DNA of 64,000 bases from JAADIV01 sp964439085 (GCA_964439085.1 CAYTNB010000001.1:11148-75147), one strand, 5' to 3'; counted from the first letter of the stretch, positions 47,123 through 56,787 are shown. Numbers and translations are program-made. The notes: generated by a model not told the origin, from the sequence alone.

Positions 47123-47146
47123 ATTATATTAAACTCCAAATGCAAA

Positions 47147-48316
47147 TTAAGCTCTCCGGCGCATCTTGGTTAATGTACTTTTCGCTTTTGGACGCAGACC
47201 AAACTCGATCATTTGCTGAACTGCCAGGAAACTATGCGATTTGCATATAGAAAACCATATGTTATCTTCACTCCCAGAAGTTAAAGCTTTTTTAAAGTAT
47301 TCATCGCCTTTCCCCATAGTAATTTTCTTAATTCCACAGGTAAAAGAGGTAGAAATTATTTCCAATAATAAATTAAACCCGGGGGAATAATAGTCAAACT
47401 CTGGGTGGGAAGCCGTATTGTGTAAATAAAGCTGGTCAGCAATGTGAAAATTTAAACAATAAGAAATAACCGTATCTTCATGTGTTAAAACAAAAAGTGA
47501 TAAATGATTATTTTTTGCTGCCCTTAAGGCCAATGAACTATGAAAAATCTCATCCTCTTTGTTTGAAAATGCGCCGATGTTAGATCTACCCTTCCAGCTT
47601 TTTTTCTCAAGACTTATTATATTGGGCAGAGCATTGCTAACCTTTTGCCCATCTGTTATTTCTGTAAAACTGGTTTTACCTAGTTTTTTAAGTCGATTAG
47701 AATTGAGATTGATATTCTTTCTTATTTTTTTGCTTAAACTTGCCTTATACGTTTCATAATCACCATTAATCTCGATTGTTCTGGTTGATGAGCCAATTGT
47801 TTTTTTTACACTAAAAACATCGTTAGCAAATTCTTCCTCAATTATTCTTATTGTAGCAGACCGGCTTGAGAGTTCCCTTAGACTTAATAAATCACAACGA
47901 CCAAGAGACTTTTTCAAAAAACGAACAATGGGGCGGCAACCTGCCTCTGTGTTCCGATCATAAATAAAATCGACATGATCGGCCCACCCATAACGTTTGT
48001 CAATTGATAATAATCGATCTACAAAGGATACAGGCAGGGTATTGGTCGGCTTAGTACCGATAAAAGAAATTTGAGTATGGGGTAAGCCGCAAAAGTAACG
48101 CTTAAATTTAAACAATGGCGCTATACAGCGTAGTTCCGAGTTATCTTCGGCAATGTCAATAAAAAGGCTTCCGCAACCACACGATGCCCACCAACTTACA
48201 ACCCATTCAAAAGATGTGTAAATGTTGTTTTGCTGACTTTGATCAAAAAACTGTTGCCACTGTCTTTTGATAGACAATAGCTCTTTAATATTTTTTAAAA
48301 CTCTGATATTTAGCAA
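47147..48316 (-). CDS. FemAB/BioF2-like GNAT acyltransferase
   Basis: 389 residues. N-terminal IKELLSIKRQWQQFFDQSQQ and YTSFEWVVSWWASCG, then a central basic helix (YKASLSKKIRKNINLNSNRL) and a C-terminal GNAT domain (LFVLTHEDTVISYCLNFHIA and FNLLLEIISTSFTCGI) are characteristic of the FemAB/GNAT_6 proteins in exopolysaccharide loci. It probably N-acylates an amino-sugar in the cytoplasm. About 270 bp of non-coding sequence precede it, so a promoter may lie there. Confidence 0.82.
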   Translation of the reverse strand: MLNIRVLKNIKELLSIKRQWQQFFDQSQQNNIYTSFEWVVSWWASCGCGSLFIDIAEDNSELRCIAPLFKFKRYFCGLPHTQISFIGTKPTNTLPVSFVDRLLSIDKRYGWADHVDFIYDRNTEAGCRPIVRFLKKSLGRCDLLSLRELSSRSATIRIIEEEFANDVFSVKKTIGSSTRTIEINGDYETYKASLSKKIRKNINLNSNRLKKLGKTSFTEITDGQKVSNALPNIISLEKKSWKGRSNIGAFSNKEDEIFHSSLALRAAKNNHLSLFVLTHEDTVISYCLNFHIADQLYLHNTASHPEFDYYSPGFNLLLEIISTSFTCGIKKITMGKGDEYFKKALTSGSEDNIWFSICKSHSFLAVQQMIEFGLRPKAKSTLTKMRRRA

Positions 48317-48585
48317 TTAGTAATCTCGTTGGTGACTGTTCAAGTGCATACCATCTTCGGAGTAGATGTTTACTACCCATCTCGGAGTCTCGCTTACTCG
48401 ATTACTTGGCCTTCGCATGCTTAGATGTCCCTGGTCATGCGTCAATTTTACCGAGGGGAGCACTCTCTACAACAACCGTTGCTGAGAATCGTTAATAGCC
48501 ATTAATTATTGGGTGCTAGATACGTTGTATTTAAATAAAAAGCATAGCATTGCAATATCAGGCTGAACCAGTTTTATAACTTGCG

Positions 48586-50601
48586 CTATTTAACCACAAG
48601 AATTGCTCCAGAAAATGGTGGTAAATCCAAAGAAGAGATTTGCTTCCTTTGACTATTATATAACAATTTGTTGAGGGGGATTGTCATCTTGGTTTGTGTT
48701 GGATTGACGACAACTTTTCCATTCTGGAAATCCCTATAATATCCTCCCGCCTTACTTGCATGATACTCTCCAGCAGCCGTACCAAGCTTTACCGACCACT
48801 CTGGCAGCCAACGCAGTTTCCCCGCATTATCCATTCCTGTCAGATAAAAATATGATCGATCATTTTGTAAAAGGAGGTAAGACGCTAAAGCGTATAATCT
48901 GGATGAAACCGATTCAGATTGGATATCGACCTCAAGCACCAAATATTTACCCGAGGCAAGAACCTGCTTCATGTCCTCCATGATTGTCTTATCGAAAAAC
49001 CATCGTTTGGTTGATTCATTTGTGTCCATTGCCATATACACACTGTAGGCTTCTATTGCTGTGCCATCGGTCAACTTAAGCATGCCAAGATTTGGCAAAG
49101 TTGCATTGTTATTTGGCTCTCTGCTAACGCCATTAAAAAAAATTAGAGAGTTACCTAACTTCTTTTTAATCAAATTAAGGAAGTCGTAGCTTGATTTTTT
49201 CCAGCTCTTTGCTGTATATCCTTTTGGATATTTTAATGTAGAAGTAATGGCAAAGGGGGGGATTTCTTCACCAAGAGTATCAATAAAGACTCCATCCAAC
49301 CCAGCTTGTTGGACATACTTTTGGGTCTGTAGGGCAAAATATTGCTGCCAATTAGGATCATTGAATGCCATTAACGGCACATTTTGCTGATCAATTTCAA
49401 GGCCCGAATATGTGGGGCCATTATAGTGAATAATTTTGTCATCAGATGTCTTCAGAGCGAATGCTTCTATATTACGATTAGCCTCATTTGTAGATGCGGC
49501 ATTCCAAAATTTATCACCAAAGCTAAAATATGGATTATTAAAAAGTAATATACGAATGCCGGGGTTAAGTGTCCGCAACTTATCGGCGATGTTTTTAAAC
49601 GGAAAAGACAATAATATTAAATCATAATGACTCCCGATAAAAGTAAGCCTCTCGTCCGTAATATCACTTTCATTCGTTATTGAAGCGACAAGATTAACAT
49701 CACCCTTTTGGTTTGTATCAAGACTTCCGCCACTACCTCCAATTCCAACCAATTTTATGGTGTTGATATTTGGAAGTTTTTGGAGGAGGCTAGCTTTTTG
49801 TTGTTGATCTAGGGGAGGGGGGGCTGCAGTATCCGCTGGCGCAATCTGTATATACCCCCACCCTTTAGAATTATCTATATCATTTCCAAAAAGCCCGCCA
49901 ATTGATGTTCCTTTGAGAGAAATGGTAAACTTCTCAAAGAACAGTATATTAAAACGTATTTTTTGACCTTGTTTTATACTAATATCAAAAGTGTCTGAGG
50001 TTTTGAAGGGAACCTTTACCTCAAAAGAATACCTGCCGTCTTTATAGATTATGTTTCCACTTATATCTTGTTTCTCGTCTTCTTCATTACCACTATCACC
50101 AGAAGCAACATGATGAGCATCTTTTACAAATGGAACGCCATTGACAATATATAAAGATTTTTTATCTTCTCCAGTTTGAAAAATTCCATTATCATTATTG
50201 TCAAATGCAATGGTAAAAGAATCGAAAAGTAATGTGGATATATCAGTTCCTGTCATCTCTCCGTTAAAGTCATCCCCATCTAAAATACCTGCTATGTAGA
50301 GATTTTTGTCATCATTTTTAATACTGACGGAGAGCTTTACCGATTTTGTTATTTTACCGGTGAAAATCTCTACTAGGTTAATGGGATATTGCACAAAATC
50401 TGTTGCTACCCATTCATCCTTACTTATGATTCCATCAAGTTTAGGAGCAGAATTCGTAAAGTGCGAAGCAAGAACAGGAGGGGATGAACTACTAGCATTA
50501 GCTGCTTTTGATTCATTTTCCCCTGGATAAAACAAAACGACAAATAAAGTAAAGATAAAGGAAATGGTTATGAAGTACACTCTTTTCTTCTGTAATTTCA
50601 T
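48586..50601 (-). CDS. Exported protein with CBM9/DOMON-like domain and glycoside hydrolase-like barrel
   Basis: 671 residues from ATG 50601, which follows GAGAGG and gives a basic signal sequence (MKLQKKRVYFITISFIFTL); an upstream ATG at 50619 is inside the previous gene's end. Residues about 45-255 look like a beta-sandwich carbohydrate-binding domain (APKLDGIISKDEWVATDF, YKDGRYSFEVKVPFKTSD). Residues about 275-670 resemble a TIM-barrel glycoside hydrolase of the GH114/DUF4015 kind with the acidic motif GLDGVFIDTLGEEIPPF. It is exported to the periplasm or surface and may trim or bind the polysaccharide. The hydrolase family is my inference from layout. It follows the CpsD-like gene by 4 bp. 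Confidence 0.75.
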   Translation of the reverse strand: MKLQKKRVYFITISFIFTLFVVLFYPGENESKAANASSSSPPVLASHFTNSAPKLDGIISKDEWVATDFVQYPINLVEIFTGKITKSVKLSVSIKNDDKNLYIAGILDGDDFNGEMTGTDISTLLFDSFTIAFDNNDNGIFQTGEDKKSLYIVNGVPFVKDAHHVASGDSGNEEDEKQDISGNIIYKDGRYSFEVKVPFKTSDTFDISIKQGQKIRFNILFFEKFTISLKGTSIGGLFGNDIDNSKGWGYIQIAPADTAAPPPLDQQQKASLLQKLPNINTIKLVGIGGSGGSLDTNQKGDVNLVASITNESDITDERLTFIGSHYDLILLSFPFKNIADKLRTLNPGIRILLFNNPYFSFGDKFWNAASTNEANRNIEAFALKTSDDKIIHYNGPTYSGLEIDQQNVPLMAFNDPNWQQYFALQTQKYVQQAGLDGVFIDTLGEEIPPFAITSTLKYPKGYTAKSWKKSSYDFLNLIKKKLGNSLIFFNGVSREPNNNATLPNLGMLKLTDGTAIEAYSVYMAMDTNESTKRWFFDKTIMEDMKQVLASGKYLVLEVDIQSESVSSRLYALASYLLLQNDRSYFYLTGMDNAGKLRWLPEWSVKLGTAAGEYHASKAGGYYRDFQNGKVVVNPTQTKMTIPLNKLLYNSQRKQISSLDLPPFSGAILVVK

Positions 50602-50605
50602 CACA

Positions 50606-51253
50606 TTATAACCTCTCATAAATCCATGATGGAATAAAATGCTTCCGCCTGTTCAAGACGAGCCCCAATATGTTCACCTTGGCCATTCTTAATTGATCAC
50701 AGGTATTCAATACGACCTCACGCCGGGTCACCCCTGTGCGTATAACTAAAATAACTCCGTCCACAGATGAACACAGCACCTGCGTTTCGGGACATATATT
50801 AACCGGAGAAGCGTCAAAAATGACAAACTGAAAATTTTTATTTAATTCATCTAACAAATCTTTAAAAGTAGTAGAATTAAACATCTCAATAGGCTTAATA
50901 ATTGTGGTACCCGCTGCTAGTATATATAGATTGGGCGGGGTAGCTTCTTGAACATATTCCTCAAATTGCAGATCTTCTTTGGTCGCCATCAAATCACGCA
51001 ACCCCTTTTGGGAGCCAACATTGTTTCCTAAAAACTTATTCAAACCAGGGCGTATGAAATTAGCATCAACTAATAATATTTTCGCTGATGTCTCAGCCGC
51101 TAAAGACATTGCCAAATTATACGCAACAGTTGTACTGCCCTCAGCGTCTGTGGATGATGTAACAACAATTGATGTAAGCCTGTTGTCTCCTTGGCTTACC
51201 GCAATCATATTATTTTTCAATCTTTCAAAATCTTCAAATCCGCTCATCTTCAA
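50606..51253 (-). CDS. CpsD/BY-kinase-like ATPase lacking the Walker A lysine
   Basis: 215 residues. The BY-kinase fold is recognisable (IVVTSSTDAEGSTTVAYNLA, ILLVDANFIRPGLNKFLG, FVIFDASPVN, VILVIRTGVTRREVVLNTC). However the P-loop reads AEGSTT where active enzymes have GEGKST or similar, so the catalytic Lys is Ser, and the Walker A' motif is DAN instead of DAD or DSD. The C-terminus has no tyrosine cluster (only one Tyr in WIYERL). It overlaps the Wzz-like gene by 20 nt, as expected for the cytoplasmic partner of a separate Wzz. It is likely a structural or regulatory homologue without kinase activity; a sequencing error in one codon cannot be excluded. Confidence 0.82.
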   Translation of the reverse strand: MKMSGFEDFERLKNNMIAVSQGDNRLTSIVVTSSTDAEGSTTVAYNLAMSLAAETSAKILLVDANFIRPGLNKFLGNNVGSQKGLRDLMATKEDLQFEEYVQEATPPNLYILAAGTTIIKPIEMFNSTTFKDLLDELNKNFQFVIFDASPVNICPETQVLCSSVDGVILVIRTGVTRREVVLNTCDQLRMAKVNILGLVLNRRKHFIPSWIYERL

Positions 51254-52841
51254 TCTCCCTGATGGTAGATAAAACTGGTAACTTCAGATAACTTTCAGCA
51301 TCTTCAGCGAACATAAATGAACGGTCGAAGTATTCTAATAGGAAAGCGTAGGCTATGCCGCCGAGCAAACTTACCGCAAAGCCAACTCCAATCAGCAAGA
51401 GTTTTCTTGGGCTTGCCGGAATAGGGCTAGCTACTGCAGTTTCTATTACTCTTACATTAACGAATTTTTCGTTATCAAGGACTGTAGTGACACGAGCCTC
51501 TTCTAATTTTATATTGTAGTTAGTGTACTCCTTTTCATCGAGGCCTATTTGTCGCTTTAGCCTTTTGATTTCAAGTTCGTGGCCACTTAACTCAACCAGT
51601 AAAGTATTTTGCTTGTTAATATAATTCTGTAATAAAATTTTTCTCTTAGATAAGGAAGCTTGTTCAACTTGGAGTTTTCCAAGATTTGTTTTAATTTCAG
51701 AAAATATATTATTGGTACTAACTGTAACGGAACCTAAAACAGTGCGCTTTTCTTCTCCAAGGATGTCCTCAATATTTTTAATCTCCGTATTCATTGAGGT
51801 AATAGGCCGTGATGTGTCGGTAAATTTCTTTAGTAATCTGCCCTTTTTCAGTTTTAAATCAGCAAGTCTATTGTTAAGCATCTCAATTACAGGATTGCGA
51901 TCTTGTCTTGATGAAGTTTGAGTTACCTCTTTTTCTGCCTCTAGCTGGACTTTCAATGTGTCGATCGCACGTCGAAGTTCAGCCATTTTAATAATTGTAT
52001 CTTGTAGCTCGGTTTTAAGAGTACTAATTCTTTTTAAAAGGGTATCCTTTTGACTTCCTAAGTCGAAGACATTTTTTTCTTTCTTCAATGAATTCAGTTT
52101 GTTTTCATTGTCGGTAAGTCTTTTTTGTAAAATTCCGACCTGCTCCTTCAAGAATTTATAACCTTTGGACACCTGGTGAGCTGCCAGATGATTATCCAAA
52201 TAACCTTTGATCAATAGCTGTAACGTTTCTTTCGCAATTTCAGGATCTATCCAACTAAACGAAACATTAATTACATTAGATGTTGGCACACTGTCAGGTT
52301 TGATGCTTCGGAACAACGCAATCTCTACTTTTTCTTTATCAGAGAGTCTTTTTTTTAAGTCAAACAGGTATAACACTTCGTACAATCCGTCTTTTAACTT
52401 TCCAACTCCCTTTTTGGAGTAATACTTTATTTTTTTAAAAAACGATGTTGGTATTTCTGGCTTAGGCAAGAGAAAATCAATCCCTAACTTTTCGACAACC
52501 TCACCAACTAAATCCCAATTATGTAAAATCTCCAGCTCTGTATTAAGATCCTCCGGCCTAACCCCAGAAGTAACAAACTGCTTCGATGAATCTTGACCAA
52601 AACCAAGCTGAGACACGTTTTCTCTGCCAACTTTAACTAATATTTTTGAGTGTGCCTCATACGTTTCTGGCCATAAATAAACACCGACAAACACAACCAG
52701 AAAGGTTACTAACATAACTAATCCGGCAGACTTCTTGTGACGGAATAATATTTCCAGCAATTCTTTTAAATGAAAGGTCTCATTTACCCCATAACTCATT
52801 GAATTTCCTTTGGTGGATGATGAAATTTGCATAAACGGCAA
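51234..52841 (-). CDS. Wzz/GumC-type polysaccharide co-polymerase
   Basis: 535 residues. There are two membrane helices, near 37-60 (SAGLVMLVTFLVVFVGVYLW) and 488-510 (LLLIGVGFAVSLLGGIAYAF), flanking a large periplasmic region with long coiled coils (about 195-430). The Wzz domain (LKELLEILFRHKKSAGLVML) and the terminal Pro motif SPIPASPRKL are typical. It controls chain length and couples the export channel to the cytoplasmic ATPase encoded next. The first 14 residues (before MSYGVNETFHLKE) may be untranslated. Confidence 0.9.
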   Translation of the reverse strand: MPFMQISSSTKGNSMSYGVNETFHLKELLEILFRHKKSAGLVMLVTFLVVFVGVYLWPETYEAHSKILVKVGRENVSQLGFGQDSSKQFVTSGVRPEDLNTELEILHNWDLVGEVVEKLGIDFLLPKPEIPTSFFKKIKYYSKKGVGKLKDGLYEVLYLFDLKKRLSDKEKVEIALFRSIKPDSVPTSNVINVSFSWIDPEIAKETLQLLIKGYLDNHLAAHQVSKGYKFLKEQVGILQKRLTDNENKLNSLKKEKNVFDLGSQKDTLLKRISTLKTELQDTIIKMAELRRAIDTLKVQLEAEKEVTQTSSRQDRNPVIEMLNNRLADLKLKKGRLLKKFTDTSRPITSMNTEIKNIEDILGEEKRTVLGSVTVSTNNIFSEIKTNLGKLQVEQASLSKRKILLQNYINKQNTLLVELSGHELEIKRLKRQIGLDEKEYTNYNIKLEEARVTTVLDNEKFVNVRVIETAVASPIPASPRKLLLIGVGFAVSLLGGIAYAFLLEYFDRSFMFAEDAESYLKLPVLSTIREIEDERI

Positions 52842-52950
52842 GCGGACTATTAATATTCAAGCATATTTCTCATTAAAAAAAATATGTTTGAAAGACATTT
52901 TGAGAAGATATATTGAGGAGGAGGAGGGGGGACTATATGTATTTTTATGT

Positions 52951-53670
52951 TCATATACCATGGAACCAACTGTAGCCAACATTATACGAAATGGGTATCA
53001 GCTTGGTAAAATACTGACTAACTAATTCACTAAGTTTAGCAATATGGCTTTTAGGGACATATACAATATCAAAAGGGGATAAATAAACACCTTTATACTC
53101 GGGAGAACTCTCCATTGCTGCATCCAAATTCGCAAGAATAAACTTTGTTTTGTTGTTGGTGCCTTTTCTAAGTATTACGACATTCTTTAGCTCTGCTGTA
53201 TTTTTCACTCCACCAGCTTGTATCACCGCCTGAAGAGCACTCATTCTACCATGAATTGGAAATAAGCCAGGCTGATTTATCTCGCCACCGACATACACAT
53301 TTTGGCCTGCTGAGGCATCAACAATAACCGTTAATTCGGGATCACGTAGAACCCCTGAATACTTTTTTGTTAAAATATCAGTAAGTTCTTTTACCTGTAT
53401 TCCACATGCTTTTGTTTCATCAATTAACTGCATCGAAATAAAGCAGTCTGGTCTGATAGTCATCTTCTGATTTAATTCAGGTGTATAGTAAAATTTAACC
53501 TCTATATTATCGCCAGCACCGAGGACGAAAGGTTGTCCGAGGTTAACATCTTCCGAAGAATACGAAGGATTATCCCACATAGATTGATTACGATTATCAT
53601 GACTGCCACATGCCGTGATAAAAATCAGCAGACTTAACGTGCCAATAACTCTTATGGTCTCTCTAATCAA
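52951..53670 (-). CDS. Wza-like polysaccharide export lipoprotein
   Basis: 239 residues. The lipoprotein signal is VIGTLSLLIFITAC (lipobox Cys about 21). Then come the Poly_export domain (LGAGDNIEVKFYYTPELN, IRPDCFISMQLI) and an SLBB domain (VYVGGEINQPGLFPIHGRMS, ALQAVIQAGGV). At 239 residues it is shorter than E. coli Wza (379), as in GumB-type proteins. It forms or contributes to the outer-membrane exit for the polymer and is followed on the same strand by the Wzz-like gene. An inserted region of about 110 bp (52842-52950) before wzz is non-coding. Confidence 0.9.
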   Translation of the reverse strand: MIRETIRVIGTLSLLIFITACGSHDNRNQSMWDNPSYSSEDVNLGQPFVLGAGDNIEVKFYYTPELNQKMTIRPDCFISMQLIDETKACGIQVKELTDILTKKYSGVLRDPELTVIVDASAGQNVYVGGEINQPGLFPIHGRMSALQAVIQAGGVKNTAELKNVVILRKGTNNKTKFILANLDAAMESSPEYKGVYLSPFDIVYVPKSHIAKLSELVSQYFTKLIPISYNVGYSWFHGI

Positions 53671-53728
53671 ATTGCTCTCCTCAAACAGTTAACAGTTAAA
53701 TGATGAACATCGCTTTACCCGGACTCCG

Positions 53729-54622
53729 CTAATCGTCATCACCCCGGCGTATAAGGCATGTGCGTCTCTCAAAGATTCCAGCGCCCCTTGGCCAATTACC
53801 GTCTACTCCAGACAATCTTCTCCTTTCTTTGAGGAAAAACGCTTTGTAAACACTAATAATATTATTAACAGGTGTAGCGTGGCTGTAGGTAATATTAAAT
53901 TTTGACCATTTGCGCATCTTTTTAAGTACTTGATCAACGGATAACGGTTCAACAATACCAAGTCCAATAAGAACAGTGTAAAATAAAATCATAAAGTCTA
54001 ACCGGATTGTCCATTTACATAAAGCAAGAAGACAGTATTCTATTTCAACTTTCAGTCTGTCACCATCTGAAACAAGATCTCTACCAATTAATTGCACGGG
54101 CCCGGTCATACCTGCCTTACAGCTAAAGCGTTGCTCAGTTTTCCTGTACTCCTGTTTTAAAGAATTGACCACATTTTCTGGTAATGGCCTGTTACCTATG
54201 AGCCCAATCTGGCCAATAATTACCTGGAAAAATTGTGGCAATTCTGTAAAACAGCAACGTTCCATGATTCTGCCTATGGGTGTATAAAGGGGCGAGTCTG
54301 ATGAAATATTGAGAAAACGTTGCTTGCCCACGGCAACCGTGTCTCTATTCGCAATTTCAGCAGCATTCCTTACCATACATCTAAATTTTATAACTTTAAT
54401 AATCTCATGGGAGACCCTTCTTAAAGAAATATAAAATATTGGTCGCCCAGATGTTATCAAAATTAGCAACATACATAACAACAACACAGGTAGCCAAATC
54501 GGTAAAGAAACAAGGGATACAAATAGGTCAAAAAAACGTTTTTTTTGTATACAAAATCTTATTTCACCAATTGACAAACTATCAGAATTGGTATCCTTCC
54601 TATTCACGTTTGAATAAAGCAT
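53729..54622 (-). CDS. Initiating sugar-phosphate transferase (WbaP/WcaJ-type)
   Basis: 297 residues. One N-terminal membrane hairpin (LFVSLVSLPIWLPVLLLCML) follows KKRFFDLF, then GRPIFYISLRRVSHEIIKVI, the catalytic block SDSPLYTPIGRIMERC and TELPQFFQVIIGQIGLIGNR, with PLPENV beyond. It transfers a sugar-1-phosphate to undecaprenyl phosphate and begins repeat-unit synthesis. It is the first gene of the minus-strand locus and the promoter should lie in the empty region 54623-55721. Catalytic residues appear intact. It lacks the N-terminal four-helix region of full-length WbaP. Confidence 0.9.
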   Translation of the reverse strand: MLYSNVNRKDTNSDSLSIGEIRFCIQKKRFFDLFVSLVSLPIWLPVLLLCMLLILITSGRPIFYISLRRVSHEIIKVIKFRCMVRNAAEIANRDTVAVGKQRFLNISSDSPLYTPIGRIMERCCFTELPQFFQVIIGQIGLIGNRPLPENVVNSLKQEYRKTEQRFSCKAGMTGPVQLIGRDLVSDGDRLKVEIEYCLLALCKWTIRLDFMILFYTVLIGLGIVEPLSVDQVLKKMRKWSKFNITYSHATPVNNIISVYKAFFLKERRRLSGVDGNWPRGAGIFERRTCLIRRGDDD

Positions 54623-55227
54623 ATTAGCCTCCTGTTTGAGGTTAAAGTAAATGTTTTATTACCCTTCTAAAGGCTAGGAGATTAAAAATGTATCATTTAA
54701 TAACTGGAGATATTAAAACAGAGATATAGGCCCAGCAAAATTGTTAATATTGCCAGCTTCTTCAAAAAAATACAGCTATTACCTTTTTCTGACATAGTAG
54801 AAAAAAACACCTTCCGCAAAAATACTTAGCTAAAGATCATGCCAAAGAAGGCTGGTTTCCCTAAAGAAGACAATGGAATAGCGCACTAGAGTTGGTATAA
54901 AAAAGATTACATCATCTCCTCTTGGCTAAATCATGTTCTTGCCGTAGTGCCACCCCCAAAAAACTGTTAGCACATATATTTTTCAACAGGTATTTGAACT
55001 AAATAAAAACTAGAAGTGAAGAAGATCTGTATAAAATATGCCCCAAAACAGTGAAACTTTACATCGGTTATTGATTTTATATTTCTGCAACTATGATGCC
55101 AAATGTGTGTAAACGATTTTATATCTAATATTAGTAATTATTTAAACTAGTTACTAGTATCGGTTGCTTTTTATGAATACTGAGAAAAAGCTTTTTCTCT
55201 TATCTGTCATCTTTATGGGGCTATTTC

Positions 55228-55251
55228 CCGGAATTTGCTCCGAAATTCCGG
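55228..55251. other. Perfect 9-bp inverted repeat
   Basis: CCGGAATTT (55228-55236) and AAATTCCGG (55243-55251) enclose GCTCCG. It lies in the non-coding region and is not followed by a U-tract on either strand, so an operator is as likely as a transcript hairpin. Confidence 0.4.
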
Positions 55252-55588
55252 AACTATGATAAAAATCCTTTTAAAACGGGTGGTTATGTGTGCGCTAAAA
55301 CGGAATTATGTCTAGGTGTGAACTCGGCAGTTGTTTTGTGTAAACTATGTAATTAGTATTCCAAGACGAAGTGTTTTGCTTCAGTCGGAATTGGAAAATT
55401 TGCTTAATTACGACTCAACAATATTGGGGTAGAATCTACCTGTGATATTAACGGTGTTACAGTCTGGCAACAAACAACTGCCGAACACTTGTGGTGAGAA
55501 CTAGACGATATATCAACTTCCCAGGCATCATATTTTAGTGGCCTGAATTTTATACGTAAGCTCCTCATAATGGATAATTAATCATTTC

Positions 55589-55605
55589 TTAACAGAATCT
55601 TAATA
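55589..55605 (+). promoter_or_regulatory. Possible Pho box upstream of pstS
   Basis: TTAACA (55589-55594) and TTAATA (55600-55605) form a direct repeat with 11-bp period, the spacing used by PhoB/PhoP-class regulators; TTAACA is the Bacillus PhoP half-site. It lies about 120 bp before the pstS start. phoB-phoR are present at 28-31 kb. Confidence 0.45.
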
Positions 55606-55721
55606 GAAATAGTGTAATGTGCGATTCTCTTTTCTGGGTTTTCTGAAGATGATATGAATGGTACAATCTTGGAACCCTGGTTTACCAATGGGAAATTAAT
55701 TATCGATCAATAAGGGAGTAA

Positions 55722-56785
55722 ATGGGCTCTGAACGGACTAAAAGCGGAATTTTAAATAATCCTGATGATTATTTCGTTGATTTTGGGTATATCCTGTCAG
55801 GCCAATGCGGCGGTTTCCATAAATGGCGCCGGGGCCGCTTTCCCATTCCCTGTCTATTCAAAATGGGCATATGTACATAGCCATGAAATAGGTGTGTGTC
55901 TTAACTATCAATCCACTGGACCAAGGCGGTGGAATTAAACAAATTAAGGCAGGAACTGTTGATTCTGGAGCCTCTGATGCTCCCATGAAACCTCGTGAAC
56001 TAAACAAGTATGGCCTGATGCAATTCCCCGTGGTTATGGGCGGCGTAGTGCCGGTTGTTCATCTTGCTGGAGTTGGCAGCGGTAAGTTGAAGCTGAGCGC
56101 TTACATGAATTCTTTTCTAAAAAACAGGTAAGCGGAGCGAAGCGTAGACACCGAGAAAACAATCTGTAGGGTACTAATAATCCTGGTCTGTCTCTGCCTG
56201 CTTCAGATATTACTGTTGTGCATCGCTCCGATGGTTCGGGGACTACCTGGATATTTACCAATTACCTTTCCCAAGGATAAGCAGCGATTGGCAAAATAAT
56301 GTCGGTAATAACAAAGCTGTGCAATGGACTGTTGGTATGGGTGATAAAGGCAATGAGGGAGTGGCGGCATTTGTTTGTGTGGTTGATGGATCCATTGGCT
56401 ATGTTGAGTACGCTTATGACTTGCAAAATAAAATGGCGGCTGTACTTTTACAGAACCATGATGGCATTTTTGTTGCCCCACTCCGATAATTTTCAAGCGG
56501 CGGCGGCAGGTGCTGATTGGGCTAATGCCGAAGGTTATTATATGGTGTTGACCAATCAGCCTGGTGCATCATCATGGCCTGTTACCGGTGCAGGCCAAAG
56601 AGGTTCTTAAATCCTTTGAGTGGAGTTGCAAGAACGGTAGCAAGGCAGCTTTGTTCCTTGATCATGTGCCGATACCCAACAAGGTTGTCGAAATGGGAGA
56701 AAAAGCTGGCGAAATTCGATTTACGGATCTGCTGGTGGGAAAGTATTCTGAATTGTTACCTGACTTTACATTTTATACGGAATAA
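55722..56785 (+). pseudogene. pstS: Decayed phosphate-binding protein gene pstS
   Basis: PstS sequence is spread over all frames. ATG 55722 (GGGAG upstream) leads after a shift near 55752 to a signal peptide (MIISLILGISCQANA) and INGAGAAFPFPVYSKWA. A shift near 55910 leads to GGGIKQIKAGTVDSGASDAP and LNKYGLMQFPVVMGGVVPVV. At 56130-56180 the coding sequence is replaced by a repeat fragment. It resumes with LPASDITVVHRSDGSGTTW, shifts again near 56255, continues WQNNVGNNKAVQWTVGMGDK, shifts near 56490 to GADWANAEGYYMVLTNQ, and shifts or loses sequence near 56595 before the terminal VLKSFEWSCKNGSKAALFLD. It cannot encode a phosphate-binding protein. The downstream pstCAB-phoU genes are intact, so a functional PstS must come from elsewhere or uptake is lost. 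Confidence 0.9.
56133..56175 (+). repeat. Fragment of the dispersed repeat inside pstS (copy C)
   Basis: 43 nt matching 60189-60231 of copy B with two differences, including GAAGCGTAGACACCGAGAAA. It occupies the place where pstS coding sequence for about 20 residues should be, so an insertion and deletion event involving the repeat probably broke the gene. Confidence 0.75.
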
Positions 56786-56787
56786 TA

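Larger units (their letters stand above)
54623..55721. other. Non-coding 1.1-kb region between the polysaccharide locus and pst operon
   Basis: AT-rich, no ORF over 60 codons on either strand and no recognisable gene remnant. It contains a perfect hairpin at 55228-55251, the TTAACA-type direct repeat at 55589-55605, and must hold the divergent promoters of the polysaccharide locus (minus) and of pst (plus). I see no tRNA or JUMPstart motif. Confidence 0.6.

Noticed and set aside
48317..48585. Possible copy of the dispersed repeat near 48360-48420
   Set aside because: Only short words such as CTCGGAGTCTCGCTTAC are similar to the 59927 repeat; no extended match to copies A or B.
50606..51253. 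MinD/ParA or active BY-kinase
   Set aside because: The Wzz neighbour and SSTDAEGSTT/DANFIRP motifs place it in the CpsD group, but the Walker lysine and tyrosine tail are missing, so activity is not claimed.
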